From Burkholderiaceae bacterium (GTDB lineage Bacteria; Pseudomonadota; Gammaproteobacteria; Burkholderiales; Burkholderiaceae_C): 8,515 nt of DNA. Position numbers and translations under genes: made by a program. Positions 6,993 to 8,515 of the stretch are shown here, piece after piece (within the stretch, counting starts at the first letter, position 1; each line of letters opens with the position of its first letter). Under the pieces are notes generated by a model. It was not told the DNA's origin, searched no databases, and saw nothing but the letters and a program-made list of their open reading frames with translations. The stretch is from the NCBI GenBank assembly GCA_017999135.1, contig JAGOBT010000106.1:1-8515 (forward strand), read 5' to 3'.

Positions 6993-7754
6993 TCATCCCG
7001 CAGCCCAAGCAGGAACTCTCGTCCACGCATCCCGCATTTGCCCGTGGTTCACATCCGCTTGTCTGTCTAACGCGTGAACGCGGGTCCAGAACCGATGCGA
7101 GTGATTGGGCTCGACGAGGTGGCAGAGCTCGTGAACCATCACGTAGCGCACTAGTTCTCGCGGCAGGAACAGCAGCTTGCAGTTCAGGCTGATGCGCCCG
7201 CTGGAAGCGCAGCTTCCCCAGCGGGTGCGCTGGTTCTTGATGGCGACAGCGGCGGGCTGCAGCCCACATTGAGCCGCTATGCGCTCCAGCCACGGTGGGA
7301 GCGCTTCCGCAGCTCTGCGAGCCAGCCACCGGCGAAGCGCTGCGTGGCATGCGTTCACATCGCTGATGGCACCGAAGACCACGACGCGGCCAGGCTGATC
7401 TGTCTTGGCGCCGACCGACGCCCGGCGCATCTCGCGGTACTCAACCCGCCAGGTCTCGGCAAGCGCCGGCAGGTCGAAAGCCTGCGGGCGCGCCGGGGTC
7501 ACCGTCGGGATCAAGTGTCGAATGGCTTCGATGTCGTCCAGCTTCGTCGCGATCCAATCGCGCTTGCTCGCGACGAGCTGGTTGACACGTTCGCGTTGAA
7601 GGCCTGCAGGGACTACGACGACCAACCCCTCGCGGGCGCCCAGACGCAGGCGCGCCGAGCGTGCACGGATGGAGTAACGAATCTCGAACTCGATCAATCG
7701 CCCATCTGGCAACTCCAGGCTGCCAGGCGCACCGTCATCAATCAGCGCTGGCAT
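6993..7754 (-). CDS. YgjP/SprT-like zinc metallopeptidase linked to type I restriction system
   Basis: The product has 253 aa, no signal peptide, and belongs to the YgjP-like metallopeptidase (DUF45/WLM) group. The zinc-binding motif HELCH (H208, E209, H212) is followed after five residues by the third ligand H218 in NHSHRFW. Upstream lies the family hallmark RTRWGSCASSGRISLN (166-181), and the N-terminal part has the usual beta-rich region with IRYSIRARSARLRLG. A C-terminal segment ends MRDAWTRVPAW. The reaction and target are not known for most of the family. The start codon (ATG at 7752-7754) lies inside the end of the hsdR-like gene, overlapping by 17 bp, so the two are almost certainly co-transcribed and perhaps translationally coupled. 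Genes of this family often sit next to hsdR in type I restriction-modification loci, so a role with that system is inferred. Sampled GC content is lower than in the adjacent phospholipase D gene. Confidence 0.9.
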   Translation of the reverse strand: MPALIDDGAPGSLELPDGRLIEFEIRYSIRARSARLRLGAREGLVVVVPAGLQRERVNQLVASKRDWIATKLDDIEAIRHLIPTVTPARPQAFDLPALAETWRVEYREMRRASVGAKTDQPGRVVVFGAISDVNACHAALRRWLARRAAEALPPWLERIAAQCGLQPAAVAIKNQRTRWGSCASSGRISLNCKLLFLPRELVRYVMVHELCHLVEPNHSHRFWTRVHALDRQADVNHGQMRDAWTRVPAWAAG

Positions 7755-8515
7755 CGCCGCTATCCGTCGAAGCTGCCGCGCTTTCCGCGCGCGGCTGGTA
7801 GCGGCGGCGCCGGAGCGTCTTCACCAGTGTGCCGATGAAGCCCATGGCGTCGGCCGTCAGCAGCCCGGCCCCTGAGAACTTCGTGGCCACCATCATCAGC
7901 AGGTCCTTCGTCAGATCGGGGTCTGCGGTTGACGTGGCCCACCAGTTCGGGAAGCAATGCTTGTCGGCCACCTCCAGCGTGGCCGCTGCCACCTCCACGG
8001 CCACCGTGTCGGCGATCGCGGCGTTGCGCGCCTTCACCTTCAACGCCAGTTGCTGGGCGATGGGGCGGTTCACCTCGTCGATGGCCTGGCGTACCGCGTC
8101 TGTCACCTTCTCCAGCTCTTCGATGAGCGCCACTCCCGCCAGCGTGCCGGCGCGCTTCTCGTCGATGAGCCGCTGCAGCCTCTCCGACAGCAGGCGGAAC
8201 GATTCATCCTGGTCCAGCCGGATGCGCAGCTCCGACGACAACATCGCTTCGATGTCCAGCGCCTTGGCGTCAGGCTTCTTGTCCTTCAGCTTGGTCAGGA
8301 AGTGCTCGTCCAGCACGTAGGTCGGAAACTCCGTCTCCAGCATCTCCACGTCGATGTGGTCGCGGATGAGTTCCCGCGTGCGGGCCGCGTCCTCCTCGGT
8401 GGCCTCGATGCTGCGGCTCTCGACCGGATAAAACTTTTTCCGGTACAGCAGGTACAGCTTGGTCAGCCAGGCGTAGGGGCGGATGAAGTCCCGCAGTTGC
8501 TCGTCGGGCTGCAAC
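7738..8515 (-). CDS. hsdR: type I restriction enzyme R subunit, C-terminal part (runs off window)
   Basis: The last 258 or so codons of a gene that enters from the right edge; its start is not in the window. The frame opens with QPDEQLRDFIRPYAWLTKLYLLYRKKFYP and continues as a helical, charged region, including ESFRLLSERLQRLIDEKRAG (about 154-173 of the visible part), and ends with an Arg-rich tail. The pattern of a 'FIRxYAFL' helix followed by long helices with LSERL is that of the C-terminal helical domain of HsdR, which contacts the methylase core of the type I complex. The nuclease and helicase motor domains would lie upstream, outside the window, so integrity of the enzyme cannot be judged. 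The downstream overlapping metallopeptidase gene supports the assignment. A leucine codon (TTG) at 8512-8514 is not the real start; the frame remains open to the edge. Confidence 0.8.
   Translation of the reverse strand, partial: LQPDEQLRDFIRPYAWLTKLYLLYRKKFYPVESRSIEATEEDAARTRELIRDHIDVEMLETEFPTYVLDEHFLTKLKDKKPDAKALDIEAMLSSELRIRLDQDESFRLLSERLQRLIDEKRAGTLAGVALIEELEKVTDAVRQAIDEVNRPIAQQLALKVKARNAAIADTVAVEVAAATLEVADKHCFPNWWATSTADPDLTKDLLMMVATKFSGAGLLTADAMGFIGTLVKTLRRRRYQPRAESAAASTDSGDASAD

Noticed and set aside
6993..7080. Possible frameshift at the end of the metallopeptidase gene
   Set aside because: The residues after HSHRFW stay in frame and end with MRDAWTRVPAW, which I judge to be an acceptable family C-terminus. 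The other two frames give no better continuation.

Overview
The window is about 8.5 kb of GC-rich, gene-dense bacterial chromosome. Base composition and the character of the proteins (a thyA...folA folate operon, a ClsC-type phospholipase D lipoprotein, a TauD/TfdA dioxygenase) point to a betaproteobacterium, most likely Burkholderiales. That assignment is an inference; there is no rRNA or other marker here to prove it.

Left part (1-3236). The tail of a plus-strand gene, probably a PLP-dependent threonine/serine dehydratase, ends at 61. It converges on a minus-strand cluster that reads, in transcription order, thyA (thymidylate synthase) - a TIR-like nucleotide-binding protein - folA (dihydrofolate reductase) - a TauD/TfdA dioxygenase. 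The gap thyA to TIR is 11 bp, TIR and folA overlap by 4 bp (ATGA), and folA to the dioxygenase is 34 bp, so the genes look co-transcribed. ThyA makes dTMP and dihydrofolate, and FolA regenerates tetrahydrofolate with NADPH. The gene wedged between them encodes a TIR-family domain of the kind found in CBASS/Pycsar effectors, followed by a helical C-terminal region. This is the most unusual item in the window.

Middle part (3237-6970). Two exported, phospholipase-like proteins are transcribed divergently from a 125-bp spacer. The minus-strand one has a signal peptide, a domain carrying the metal-ligand pattern of the zinc-dependent phospholipase C / P1 nuclease fold, and a beta-rich, possibly barrel-like C-terminal half. 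The plus-strand one is a lipoprotein with two HKD motifs, resembling ClsC-type cardiolipin synthases. Together they suggest an envelope phospholipid function, by inference.

Right part (6971-8515). Two minus-strand genes overlap by 17 bp: the C-terminal part of a type I restriction subunit (HsdR, running off the right edge) and a YgjP/SprT-like zinc metallopeptidase (HExxH), a frequent partner of type I restriction-modification loci. GC content is lower here than in the neighbouring phospholipase gene, consistent with the end of an acquired defence locus whose hsdM/hsdS genes would lie beyond the right edge.

No tRNA, rRNA, CRISPR array, insertion sequence or attachment site was seen. No gene-free stretch exceeds 125 bp.
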